Source of the DNA: Fen-1254 sp963769605
Lineage (GTDB): Bacteria > Bacteroidota > Ignavibacteria > UBA10030
Assembly (NCBI GenBank): GCA_963769605.1
Contig: CAVYML010000002.1
Coordinates: 372,001-436,000, forward strand
Reading direction: 5' to 3'
DNA length: 64,000 bases
How positions within the stretch are numbered: the stretch's first letter is position 1; every line of letters begins with the position of its first letter. The position numbers and the translations under genes are program-made. Under the pieces are notes generated by a model. It did no database searches. It saw nothing but the letters and a program-made list of their open reading frames with translations, and was not told the origin of the DNA. Shown here piece by piece: positions 26,965 to 35,989 of the stretch.

Positions 26965-28779
26965 GTCAAAGGAATCTGAACGAAGCCGAATAACACCGGA
27001 AATTCTTCGTAAGGCAAAGGAATATGGTTTCTCAGATCGGCAGCTCGCCGAGATTTGGGGAGTGAAAGAAGCGGCTGTTCGGTTGATGCGGAAAAAAATG
27101 GACCTCATTCCCGTTTTCAAGACCGTCGATACGTGCGCTGCAGAGTTTGCTGCATCGACTCCGTATCATTATTCGACGTACGAGCGTGAGAATGAATCGA
27201 TAAAGAGCAACAAGAAGAGGATTATCATTCTTGGCGGCGGACCTAACCGCATTGGACAGGGCATCGAATTCGATTACTGTTGTGTGCATGGAGTGATGGC
27301 CCTGCGTGAAGAGGGATACGAAATGATAATGATTAATTGTAATCCGGAAACGGTTTCGACGGACTACGATACCACGGATAAATTGTATTTTGAACCGCTG
27401 ACGCTCGAAGATGTTTTAAATATTTGCGATCATGAACAGCCGTACGGCGTCATCGTAAGTTTTGGCGGTCAGACTCCTCTGAAAATTGCAAAAGCGCTTG
27501 AAGAGAATGGAATTCCCATTCTGGGAACTTCCCCGGAAGGTATCGATATCGCAGAAGACCGTGAACGGTTCGGCTTATTGCTGCGGAAGCTGGAAATCAA
27601 TCATCCGAAATACGGGACGGCTCATACTGTCGATCATGCCGTTCAGGTTGCGGATCAGATCGGTTTTCCCGTTCTTGTACGCCCATCGTACGTTCTTGGA
27701 GGACGGGCAATGGAAGTTTGTTACACACCGGCTGCGGTCAGAGATTATATGAAGAAAGCGGTCGATGTGTCGCCCGATCATCCTGTTCTCATCGATCGAT
27801 TTTTAGAAGATGCGTTTGAATTCGATGTTGATTGCGTTTGTGACGGTAAGGATGTGGTGATCGGAGGCGTGATGGAACATATCGAAGAGGCCGGAATTCA
27901 TTCCGGCGACAGCTCGTGCGTACTGCCTCCCTATATGATATCGGATAAAAGCTATTCTGAAATGATCGATTATACGATAGAGCTTGCGAAAGGCCTGAAC
28001 GTTATTGGGCTTATGAATGTGCAATTCGCTGTCAAAGACGACACGGTGTACGTTCTGGAAGTTAACCCTCGTGCGTCGAGAACGGTTCCGTTTGTCAGCA
28101 AAGCAACAGGATTGCCGCTCGCAAAAGTCGCCGCAAAAGTGATGGCCGGAAAAACTTTGGAGGAACTCGGCTGTAAGGATTTTGATTTCAGGAAAATGGA
28201 ACATGTCGCTGTTAAGGAAGCGGTATTTCCATTTGCAAAATTTCCGCGCACTCCGGTTTTTCTCGGACCGAGATGCGTTCAACGGGTGAAGTTATGGGAA
28301 TTTCAAAAAACTTTGGAGAATCGATTGCAAAGTCACAGATGGCCGCAGGCAACACATTACCGACGGAGGGAACTGCATTCTTTAGTGTCAACGATAACGA
28401 TAAATCGGTAACAGTCATAGCAATTGCGCGGGGATTGATGAATCTTGGGTTTCATATCCTTGCGACAGAAGGTACGGCGGCATTTTTTAGAAAGAATAAC
28501 GTGCCGTGCGAAAAAATTTTTAAAGTCAACGAAGGGCGTCCGAATTCAGTCGACTACATCAAAAACGGGAAGATTCAGTTGATCATCAATACACCTCTCG
28601 GCGAAGTATCGAGAAACGATGAATTTGCAATCGGATGGTCGGCATTGGAACATAAGATATCATTTATTACCACACTTTCCGCAGCCGCTGCTGCGGTTAA
28701 AGCGATTGAGACCGAGAAAGCCGGCGGAATGTCGGTGCAAAGCATTCAAGAATATCTCGGAATGCAAAAGAGAGCGTAA
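26951..28779 (+). pseudogene. carB: Carbamoyl-phosphate synthase large subunit, C-terminal half, single frameshift
   Basis: This gene supplies the rest of CarB: the end of the oligomerisation domain (ITPEILRKAKEYGFSDRQLA), the carbamate-phosphorylating ATP-grasp unit (ILGGGPNRIGQGIEFDYC, RPSYVLGGRAMEVCY, EVNPRASRTVPFVSKATG) and the MGS allosteric domain. The start appears to be GTG 26951. At 28270/28271 one base seems to be missing: the family text GPEMRSTGEVMG is split so that GP is in one frame and MRSTGEVMGISKNFGE in the next. The first frame ends at 28411 and the MGS frame ends at 28779. An ATG at 28273 could let the MGS domain be made separately. Either a sequence error or a real break. 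Confidence 0.88.
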
Positions 28780-28805
28780 AAGCGGATCGTCACCCGGACT
28801 GCATT

Positions 28806-28852
28806 TTTTTTCCCCCGCAGGAAAGAAAAAAAGCGATCCAAGGGGGAAAAAA
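28806..28852. repeat. Perfect inverted repeat after carB
   Basis: TTTTTTCCCCC (28806-28816) and GGGGGAAAAAA (28842-28852) are perfect 11-base arms around a 25-base purine-rich loop. It may act as a terminator-like or protective hairpin, although no T-run follows it. Confidence 0.5.
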
Positions 28853-28874
28853 CGGCACAAATGATGGAGGCATT

Positions 28875-30365
28875 ATGAGGTCGTCTACTTTACTCGTTGT
28901 CTTCTTAACTGTTCTTGTTCAACATTCATTTCCTCAAACGACCAGTCAGTCCGTACAAAGCCGCCGGAAGATCGACCAGGGAACCATCCTGTTTCTTTTC
29001 CAGAATCGGATTTACAAATCATTGACCGAAAAACTTGAAGAGATACAGCGGGCTTACGAACAGGATTTCAGGGAAGAGTCCAATATCTTCAGAGCCTATG
29101 ACGTTTTTGCAAAAGCGGTTCCTCTTTATGAGAGTCTTCTGAATGAATGGGTAGTCGAATATCCGACAGTTTCGTCGCCGTATGTGGCGAGGGCAGAGTA
29201 TTATTGCCAATGCGCGTTTAGTGCACGGGGGACAGCATGGGCAAAGAATACTTCGGAAAATCAGTTTGCAGGCATGGATCGATTTTTTGCACTGGCAATG
29301 GAAGATATTAAAAAAGCATTAGGCATCGATCCGAAAATAGATGTTTGTTATGGTATGTTGATAAACATTGGAATGGCAACGGGCAATGATGCCCTGAAAC
29401 TCAATTCATTGAAGGAATCCTTGAAGAACAATCCCTATGGATACGAAGTCCGGTCAATCTATTTATTCAGCCTGACGCCGCGCTGGGGTGGTTCGTATAA
29501 TCAAATGCAGGAATTTGTTGATGATGCGGAACGATTCGCCTCCGAAAACCCTGATCTAAAGAAATTGAAAGCGATTATTCTTGCCGATAAGGCAAGCATG
29601 CTGTTGTATCAAAATCAATACGATGAAGCGATCCAATTATACACTGAGGCGCTTCGTATATCGGAAAAGGCCGGATATTATGCACGGCGCGGCGATTGTT
29701 ATTATAATCAAGCACAATATAAAAAAGCTCTGGCTGACTATGATCATGCTTTATCTCTTGATCCGATAAATCCGAATTATTTAAGGGAAAAGTCCGCAGT
29801 CTTCTATCAACAAAATCGTCTGGCGGATGCTCAGGAATTGATCGAACAGGCGGAGAAACTCGATCCAAACAGCAAGTGGATCAAGGAAAAAAAAGAATTC
29901 TATGAAAGTGACGGCGCCAGAGCGAATACACATGCCCGTTTGGGTTACGAACTTTTGTCACAGGAGCGCTACGAAGAAGCGATTAAAGAACTTAATGAAG
30001 CCTTGAACTTGAATGGGGATGACTATAACAGCTACTACAATCGGGGTGTTTGCCTGTACTATCTTCATCGTCCGGATGAGGCTCTTACTGATATGCGGCA
30101 GGTACTTGCACGTAAACGGGAATATCTCGCCGCATATAAACTCATGGGGAGAATAGAGTTCGAGCGGGGAAATTACGACAACGCACTGGAAGCGATGAGC
30201 AACTTTCTGAAACTTGATAATCAAAACGGTGAAATGTATTACAATCGAGCGTTGACGTATTGGAGGAAAGGCATGAAACGCGAGGCAGCCGATGATGCCC
30301 AGAGAAGCTGTACCTTAGGATTTCAGCATGCATGTCAGATGTATGAGGAAATAAAGAAGGAATGA
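28875..30365 (+). CDS. Secreted tetratricopeptide-repeat protein
   Basis: A 496-aa exported protein with a signal peptide (SSTLLVVFLTVLVQHSFPQ) and several TPR units from about residue 230 onward, such as YDEAIQLYTEALRISEKAGY, YKKALADYDHALSLDPINPN, YEEAIKELNEALNLNGDDYN and YDNALEAMSNFLKLDNQNGE. The ribosome site GGAGG precedes ATG 28875. TPR proteins are scaffolds; no enzyme domain is seen. The stop overlaps the start of the next, much larger TPR-barrel gene (ATGA), so the two are translationally coupled and likely act together at the cell envelope. Confidence 0.85.
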   Translation: MRSSTLLVVFLTVLVQHSFPQTTSQSVQSRRKIDQGTILFLFQNRIYKSLTEKLEEIQRAYEQDFREESNIFRAYDVFAKAVPLYESLLNEWVVEYPTVSSPYVARAEYYCQCAFSARGTAWAKNTSENQFAGMDRFFALAMEDIKKALGIDPKIDVCYGMLINIGMATGNDALKLNSLKESLKNNPYGYEVRSIYLFSLTPRWGGSYNQMQEFVDDAERFASENPDLKKLKAIILADKASMLLYQNQYDEAIQLYTEALRISEKAGYYARRGDCYYNQAQYKKALADYDHALSLDPINPNYLREKSAVFYQQNRLADAQELIEQAEKLDPNSKWIKEKKEFYESDGARANTHARLGYELLSQERYEEAIKELNEALNLNGDDYNSYYNRGVCLYYLHRPDEALTDMRQVLARKREYLAAYKLMGRIEFERGNYDNALEAMSNFLKLDNQNGEMYYNRALTYWRKGMKREAADDAQRSCTLGFQHACQMYEEIKKE

Positions 30366-33300
30366 TCATATCTGTGAAAACTTTTTTCTTTTTCCTCTTT
30401 ATTCTTCCCGTATGTTCCGCTCAATCGATATTTGAAGATTTCCGTCCGGATATAGACCGGCTTGTTCTTAAAACCTTTGACCTCTATTGCGATAGTGTCT
30501 ATCATTATGCCTTGCGGGAGTGCGCGCTCATGCTCTCCAATAATTCTAAAAGTTTGGAAAGTCAGGACATCGCTCGGATCAAAGCGGACTGTTCATATCG
30601 TGCAGGCGATTACAAGGGAGCAATAAAAAATTATGAATCGTATTTTCGGTTGTATCCAACAGGCGACAACTCGAACGATGCCCTTTATCAAATCGCTCTA
30701 TGCTATGAAAAAGCCGGCGAGCTGCCCGCCTCTACGAGAATTTTTAAAGAAGTGCTGGGAAATACGGAAAACTCCGAAGTCGCGGCTTCCTCTGCCATAC
30801 ACATAGCGGCGATATTTTTAAAACAGGAAGACGATAAAAATGCCGAAAAATATTTTTTATTGGCATATGAGAATTATCCTCACAACACACAGCGGGAATA
30901 CGAATTGATTTCCCTCGCCTTAATATTGCGCAAAGAAAAAAAACTCAAAGCTGCCAAACAGCGATTCGAAGAATATCTACTGATATTCCCTCAGGGAACG
31001 TACAGAGTATACGCTGCTCTTCAGGCGGCACGATGTTTGTTCGATACACGGGAATATGAAAAAGCTTCTCAAGAACTTGAAAAATTGCAGTCTGCATCTT
31101 TAAAAGATGACGAGCGAATGATGGCAGATTATTTTCATGCCGTCTCTTTGTATCAGGAGGGGAAGTACGGCGAATCCGAACGCTGGTATAATAATGTTCT
31201 CGAAGGAAAATCCAGTGCGTCTTTTAAAATTCAAATTCAATATGCGCTCGGCTGGGTCTTTTTTAAAGAAAAAAAATATTTCGTTGCCGCAGAAAATTGG
31301 AAAAGAGTTATTGAAGCAAACAGTGATCTTTCCGCTGACGCTCTTTATTTATTGTCGGTTGCACAGGAACGGGAAGGAATAATTGATTCCTCTTATACAG
31401 CGGTTACTGGAGAATTGCAAAAGAAGCGAACAGGAAATGCGCGGGACCAGCTGCTCTTTCAAGCGGGAATGCTGAGCTATCAAAATGGAAACATGAGCCG
31501 CGCGGAAGAATATTTTCAAAAGGTCATGGATAGCCTGCCGCAGTCCGATTTCGCTCCATATTCCTGCTATATGAGAGGGGAATGCAGCTTTGGTGCAGCA
31601 AAATACACTGAAGCTAAAAAATATTATGAAGCAGTAGAACAATATGAAAATGCAGAGGATTTCCTCAAGCTAAAAAATGTATTCAAAATGGGTCTTACAG
31701 CATATTATACAGCCAATTACCGGATAGCCGATTCGCTCTTTACGGATTATGTGCGGTGCTATCCCGCCGATTCTCTTGCCGGCGATGCCATGTTTCTTTG
31801 TGCGGAGGCAGAATATCGTCTCGGTTCATTCGAAAAATCGGAACAATTATTCGCCGAACAGGCGAAAAGAACGAGCGGCGATAGGCAGGAATGGTCTTTT
31901 TTTCGATGGGGATTGTTGCTTTTACGGCAGAAAAAGAATGACTCGGCATGCTCCGTCTTTAAAGAATGTTTGATCAGGCATCCCGGAGGAAAATATGCAT
32001 GGACGATAAACCTTAGATTGGCCGATATATCTTCTTTGATGCACCACGACCGCAGAGCTATCGATCAGTACCGATCAATATTCCATACAACTCCGGACAG
32101 CTTGTTGAGATCTTTGGTGGCATACCGGATTGGCGTAAGTTTCCTCAAATTGGGAGACCGGAGTGAAGCGTATAAATCCTTTGAGGACGTCTTGCATGAA
32201 AACCCACATTCGGAGTTTGCCGATGGCGCTCAGTTTGCGTTGGCATGGATAAACTATCGCAGCAAAGAATATCACGATGCACTGAAGGATGTGCAGACGT
32301 GTATCCGCATATATCCGCAGAGTCATTTGGTTCCGCAGGCATGGACCCTTGCTGGAGACTGTCTTGTCAATCTTCAGCAATTTGCCGAAGCAGAGCATGC
32401 TTACACGACAGTTCTTGAAGAATATCCGCAAAGCAATGAAAGTATTTTTGCTGTGCAGGCAATACAGTATTGTCTGTGGATGGAAAACAAAAAAAAGGAG
32501 GCGCTGGATTTTGCAAATGATTATATTCATAGGCATCCGCAATGGCCTTTTGCAAATTCAATTTTTGCAAACAAGGCAGATATCCCATTCAAAGCTAAAA
32601 GTGAGGATGCGGTGCAGGATACAGTAATGCTCTTTAACCTGCCGGCCTCTCCGGAAAAGGAGATGCTTCTTCCTGCGTATTCCATGCCTGTTCGTCCTAA
32701 CGAAAAAGAAATCGATATTAACGCTTTGTTGCCGGAACAGGAAGAAAAAGACCTGACTTCTGCAGATACGACAGGTGGAAAACAATATAATGGTTTTGCG
32801 GAAATGAGCATCGGAAACTTTTTTACTCCTCAGGCTTCTCTGTGGTATGGACAAAATTATGGAAATTATTCCGTGCAGGGCGGGGCCGAATACTATCATA
32901 CGGACGGTTATGCGCCGCATACAGATCAATCAAGCGGAGATTTTTATGCTCTTGCAAAAACATCATTAATCTCGGATAACTTATTACTGAAGAATGCGGC
33001 TGTGGATGGATCGCTGGATATTGCCGCACAAAAATTTTCATTCTACGGCTCAGCCACACCTGAAAAAGAACGAAGAATTTCAACCTATATTCTGTCCTCT
33101 TCAATAGAAAATCAATCGTCGTCGCTTCTGCCGTACACGCTTTCCGTCTCTCTCCAGTCTACATCATTGACGGATTCCAGTATTACGTCAACCGAACATA
33201 TTGTAGAGGCTCTCTTTACACTTCCATATACTCTCTGGAGCCAACCGGTTGAGACGCAAGCCGATATTCAGATGTCTTCATGGGGAACATCGTATCTGCA

Positions 33301-34102
33301 ATTAAATGCCGGAATTTCAAGATACTCTTGGAATGGCATTCTTCTTGGCGCTTCGCTTCATCTGTATCAACTGGAGGCTAAATCCGGACAAAATACGGCA
33401 ATTTTTTTACCCCAATGCCGTCTGTCCTTCGCACTTTCGTCCATCCAAACGATATTTATTGCCTATGCACCCGATGTCGATAAAACAACTTTTTCAAGTC
33501 TTTTGGAAATAAATCGATATCTCCCTGCATCAATTTCATTTGAACATACGGTCGTTTCTGATCGGGGAGAAGTCGGTGTAGAATCGCAATGGAGTGACGG
33601 ATTAAAAAGCCGAGTAACGGCGGGTGTTGAATCATCTTCTGATTACCTTTTCTTTGCCCAGTCTCCGCAGGGAGTGTGGGAAGTAATTCCAAGTGGAAGA
33701 ACGACTTTATTGACTTTTCGTGCGGAAATGGTTGCAAAGTTCCTTGCAAATGATTATTTTGCTTCAGGCATTATTCTTCGTTCGGCAGAAAATTCGACTT
33801 TTGGATCGAGTCTTCCATATAAGCCGAAAATTGAATGGACTGGTTTGGCAGAACATAGATTCTTGTCCGTGTTTAAGATCTCAACAACTTTTCGTCTTCT
33901 GGGATCACGAAGATCGGACATTTTAAATGAAGAATATCTGCCTGCCTTTTTTGTTCTAAATGTTTCAGGAGAATATTATCTTCTGCAGACATTAGCGATG
34001 CAATTGGATTTGATGAATGTAACGAATAAACGATACGAACTCTGGAGAGGATATCAAGAATTTCCATTGACGTGTTCGATCGGTCTGAAGTATCGATGGT
34101 AA
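30362..34102 (+). CDS. TPR protein fused to an outer-membrane beta-barrel
   Basis: A 1246-aa exported protein. A signal peptide (TFFFFLFILPVCSAQ) is followed by about 700 residues of TPR/BamD-like repeats (for example DYKGAIKNYESYFRLYPTGD, SFEKSEQLFAEQAKRTSGDR, QFAEAEHAYTTVLEEYPQSN). An acidic linker (about 745-800) leads into a C-terminal beta-barrel from about 805, with alternating aromatic strands (NGFAEMSIGNFFTPQ, GNYSVQGGAEYYHTDGY) and a TonB-receptor-like last strand ending LKYRW. No plug domain is seen. The order periplasmic TPR then barrel recalls PgaA, BcsC and PelB, which export polysaccharide, but no synthase is adjacent and the barrel resembles TonB receptors in sequence. The function is open. 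Confidence 0.8.
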   Translation: MIISVKTFFFFLFILPVCSAQSIFEDFRPDIDRLVLKTFDLYCDSVYHYALRECALMLSNNSKSLESQDIARIKADCSYRAGDYKGAIKNYESYFRLYPTGDNSNDALYQIALCYEKAGELPASTRIFKEVLGNTENSEVAASSAIHIAAIFLKQEDDKNAEKYFLLAYENYPHNTQREYELISLALILRKEKKLKAAKQRFEEYLLIFPQGTYRVYAALQAARCLFDTREYEKASQELEKLQSASLKDDERMMADYFHAVSLYQEGKYGESERWYNNVLEGKSSASFKIQIQYALGWVFFKEKKYFVAAENWKRVIEANSDLSADALYLLSVAQEREGIIDSSYTAVTGELQKKRTGNARDQLLFQAGMLSYQNGNMSRAEEYFQKVMDSLPQSDFAPYSCYMRGECSFGAAKYTEAKKYYEAVEQYENAEDFLKLKNVFKMGLTAYYTANYRIADSLFTDYVRCYPADSLAGDAMFLCAEAEYRLGSFEKSEQLFAEQAKRTSGDRQEWSFFRWGLLLLRQKKNDSACSVFKECLIRHPGGKYAWTINLRLADISSLMHHDRRAIDQYRSIFHTTPDSLLRSLVAYRIGVSFLKLGDRSEAYKSFEDVLHENPHSEFADGAQFALAWINYRSKEYHDALKDVQTCIRIYPQSHLVPQAWTLAGDCLVNLQQFAEAEHAYTTVLEEYPQSNESIFAVQAIQYCLWMENKKKEALDFANDYIHRHPQWPFANSIFANKADIPFKAKSEDAVQDTVMLFNLPASPEKEMLLPAYSMPVRPNEKEIDINALLPEQEEKDLTSADTTGGKQYNGFAEMSIGNFFTPQASLWYGQNYGNYSVQGGAEYYHTDGYAPHTDQSSGDFYALAKTSLISDNLLLKNAAVDGSLDIAAQKFSFYGSATPEKERRISTYILSSSIENQSSSLLPYTLSVSLQSTSLTDSSITSTEHIVEALFTLPYTLWSQPVETQADIQMSSWGTSYLQLNAGISRYSWNGILLGASLHLYQLEAKSGQNTAIFLPQCRLSFALSSIQTIFIAYAPDVDKTTFSSLLEINRYLPASISFEHTVVSDRGEVGVESQWSDGLKSRVTAGVESSSDYLFFAQSPQGVWEVIPSGRTTLLTFRAEMVAKFLANDYFASGIILRSAENSTFGSSLPYKPKIEWTGLAEHRFLSVFKISTTFRLLGSRRSDILNEEYLPAFFVLNVSGEYYLLQTLAMQLDLMNVTNKRYELWRGYQEFPLTCSIGLKYRW

Positions 34103-34178
34103 AGATTCAGTACAGTCTCAAAGAAAAATGAATATTGTTATGATTCCTTAACTCCCAAAACACTTGGAGGAAATATCA

Positions 34179-34847
34179 ATGCCAGATCTCAACCTTATTG
34201 ATGAAGGCGAATTGGAAGAAACTTCTGCGCCTGCTGCACCACCTGTGAAGAAAAAGAAAGTGCCAAGCGGCGGCGGCGGTGGGAAGATCGTCATTGTCTT
34301 GTTGTTGATCTTGATTATCGGAGGGGGAGCCTTCTACGTGCTCAATCACCGCGGTCTTATCAATATTAAATCATTATGGAAGAAAAAAGCTCCGGTTCAA
34401 CAAGTGCAGGAAGAAACTTTCCCTCCTGAAGCAGCTCAACAGGCAGTCCCGCAGCAAACTGCTCCGGATAGTTCACAAGTAGCCCTGTTGGAAACACCTC
34501 CGGCAGAGGAACAGAAAAATGCCAATGCAGCAGAACCCCAAAAAGAAAGTGCACCAGCGGAAAAAGCAGCGCATGTCTCGAAGCATTCGAAATTGGATGA
34601 GATGAATGGCGAATATACAATTCAAGTAATCGCATTTCATGAAAAAAAGAAAGCAGAAGAGATTCGTGTGAATTTAGAGGCTGCAGACTATCCTGCATTT
34701 GTAGAAAAAGTTCCGATGAAAGGTGGTTCATGGTACCGGGTTTGTATCGGACGCTACGGTTCAAGAGATGCAGCTAAGAAAGCCGTAAAATCGTTTGCTT
34801 CCCAGCTCCAATCGAGCTATATCGTGGACAAGGTGATGGGAAATTAG
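34179..34847 (+). CDS. SPOR-domain membrane protein
   Basis: A 222-aa protein. I chose ATG 34179, preceded by GGAGG at 34166-34170. A short cytoplasmic part leads to a glycine-rich turn and one membrane helix (about 36-55, KIVIVLLLILIIGGGAFYVL). A Pro/Gln/Glu-rich periplasmic linker (60-140) follows, and then a C-terminal SPOR domain (about 142-222; EYTIQVIAFHEKKKAEEI, GGSWYRVCIGRYGSRDAAKK). SPOR domains bind glycan strands lacking stem peptides, at sites of septal wall remodelling. It follows the TPR-barrel gene by 76 bases and may tie that envelope system to peptidoglycan. Confidence 0.9.
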   Translation: MPDLNLIDEGELEETSAPAAPPVKKKKVPSGGGGGKIVIVLLLILIIGGGAFYVLNHRGLINIKSLWKKKAPVQQVQEETFPPEAAQQAVPQQTAPDSSQVALLETPPAEEQKNANAAEPQKESAPAEKAAHVSKHSKLDEMNGEYTIQVIAFHEKKKAEEIRVNLEAADYPAFVEKVPMKGGSWYRVCIGRYGSRDAAKKAVKSFASQLQSSYIVDKVMGN

Positions 34848-34858
34848 AAAAGCTTTGG

Positions 34859-35218
34859 TTATGGAGTTTGTAAAGGCTCGTCGTGAGACGGGCTTTTTTT
34901 TGTGCCCAGTGAAAAATAAAAATAATAAAAAACCACCTCGCCTCCGGTTAAGATCAGCAATGAAATAGTATCCCTGTTGATCTCTTTTCGGACAGTTCTC
35001 CAGAACAAAGAATCAAGAGGCTGATAATACCATCGGATGAACCAGTCCGGCATGAAAAGTAGATTGGTCAACATCGTCGAGATTGTCCAGCCGACGGCAA
35101 AAACGATTCCCATGAGGGCAACAGCGAGGAATCCTTCACTCAGAGCGGTTTTTTTGCTGTAAAAAAAAGCATAAACAAATGCAAGAAAATGAAAAAGAAA
35201 AATAAAGGCTGCTACCAT
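34859..35218 (-). CDS. Small membrane protein of unknown function
   Basis: A 119-aa protein with a good ribosome site (AGGAGGAAA before ATG 35218). Hydrophobic segments lie at about 2-20, 29-53 and 83-103, suggesting three membrane helices. No family motif is recognised. The segment LLFMPDWFIRWYYQPLDSLF between helices is rich in aromatics. It is convergent with the SPOR gene and lies downstream of gmhA in the same direction, about 160 bases away. Its 3' end overlaps the terminator of the opposite strand. Confidence 0.7.
   Translation of the reverse strand: MVAAFIFLFHFLAFVYAFFYSKKTALSEGFLAVALMGIVFAVGWTISTMLTNLLFMPDWFIRWYYQPLDSLFWRTVRKEINRDTISLLILTGGEVVFYYFYFSLGTKKSPSHDEPLQTP
34873..34901 (+). 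terminator. Rho-independent terminator after the SPOR gene
   Basis: A 10-bp stem with two G-U pairs (AAGGCTCGTC / GACGGGCTTT) and a GTGA loop, followed by eight T. It overlaps the 3' end of the convergent minus-strand membrane-protein gene. Confidence 0.85.
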
Positions 35219-35376
35219 TTTCCTCCTGAATTTAAAAAATATTATGGCCGATATGGCTGCCGCCGGCTTGGATTATTGAGTACGTATCATCGCCGAAAAT
35301 CACTGCATGAATTGTTTTAACTATGGAAAAATCTTTCTGTTCTTATGATTCATTCTTGTTCGAAAGAATTCCTGAT

Positions 35377-35982
35377 TTATCCGAACAGTTCGTCTTCCAC
35401 TTCCTGAAAAATGATATGTCCTATCGTGATATGTCCTTCTTGAATTCGCTGCGTATCGTTCGACGGCATGATAATGGCGAGATCGACGAGGTCCTTCAAC
35501 CGGCCGCCGTCCTTGCCGAGGAATCCTATCGTTATAATACCCATATCGCGCGCTTTCTGAAATGCCAGGTTGATGCTCTCCGATGCGCCGCTTGTGGATA
35601 TACCGATCAAGACATCTCCTTTGCGGCCGAGCGCTTCAACGGAACGTGCAAAGATATTATTGTAGCCGAAATCGTTGGCGCCCGCTGTGAGAATCGACGT
35701 ATCGGTTGTCAGAGCGATAGCCGGCAGCCCCTTGCGCTTAATACGCGGGCTGAGACGAATGATAAATTCAGCCGCAAGATGCTGGGCATCCGCTGCGCTT
35801 CCGCCATTGCCGCAAAGCATCACTTTGCCGCCGTCCCGCATTGCATCGAGCAGAATGTCGATCGCTCTGGAAATTTCTGCAGAGCATTTTTCAAGAATGC
35901 GGAGCTTTATTTCGCTGCTTGCCTTCAGGGATTCTGTGATGAATTTGTTTCGATAAATGACCGTAATGGGAAGGTTTGACAT
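35377..35982 (-). CDS. gmhA: Phosphoheptose isomerase-like SIS-domain protein
   Basis: A 201-aa single SIS-domain protein of the GmhA type, converting sedoheptulose 7-phosphate to D-glycero-D-manno-heptose 7-phosphate for lipopolysaccharide core. Conserved stretches are LCGNGGSAADAQHLAAEF, LTTDTSILTAGANDFGY, GISTSGASESI and the C-terminal EGHITIGHIIFQEVE with the catalytic-type His. I chose ATG 35982, which follows AGGAGA; a start at 36009 would overlap the neighbouring gene. DiaA-like replication proteins share the fold, but lipid A genes elsewhere in the window favour the LPS role. It follows the GGGP synthase gene with seven bases between. Confidence 0.85.
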   Translation of the reverse strand: MSNLPITVIYRNKFITESLKASSEIKLRILEKCSAEISRAIDILLDAMRDGGKVMLCGNGGSAADAQHLAAEFIIRLSPRIKRKGLPAIALTTDTSILTAGANDFGYNNIFARSVEALGRKGDVLIGISTSGASESINLAFQKARDMGIITIGFLGKDGGRLKDLVDLAIIMPSNDTQRIQEGHITIGHIIFQEVEDELFG

Positions 35983-35989
35983 AGGTCTC

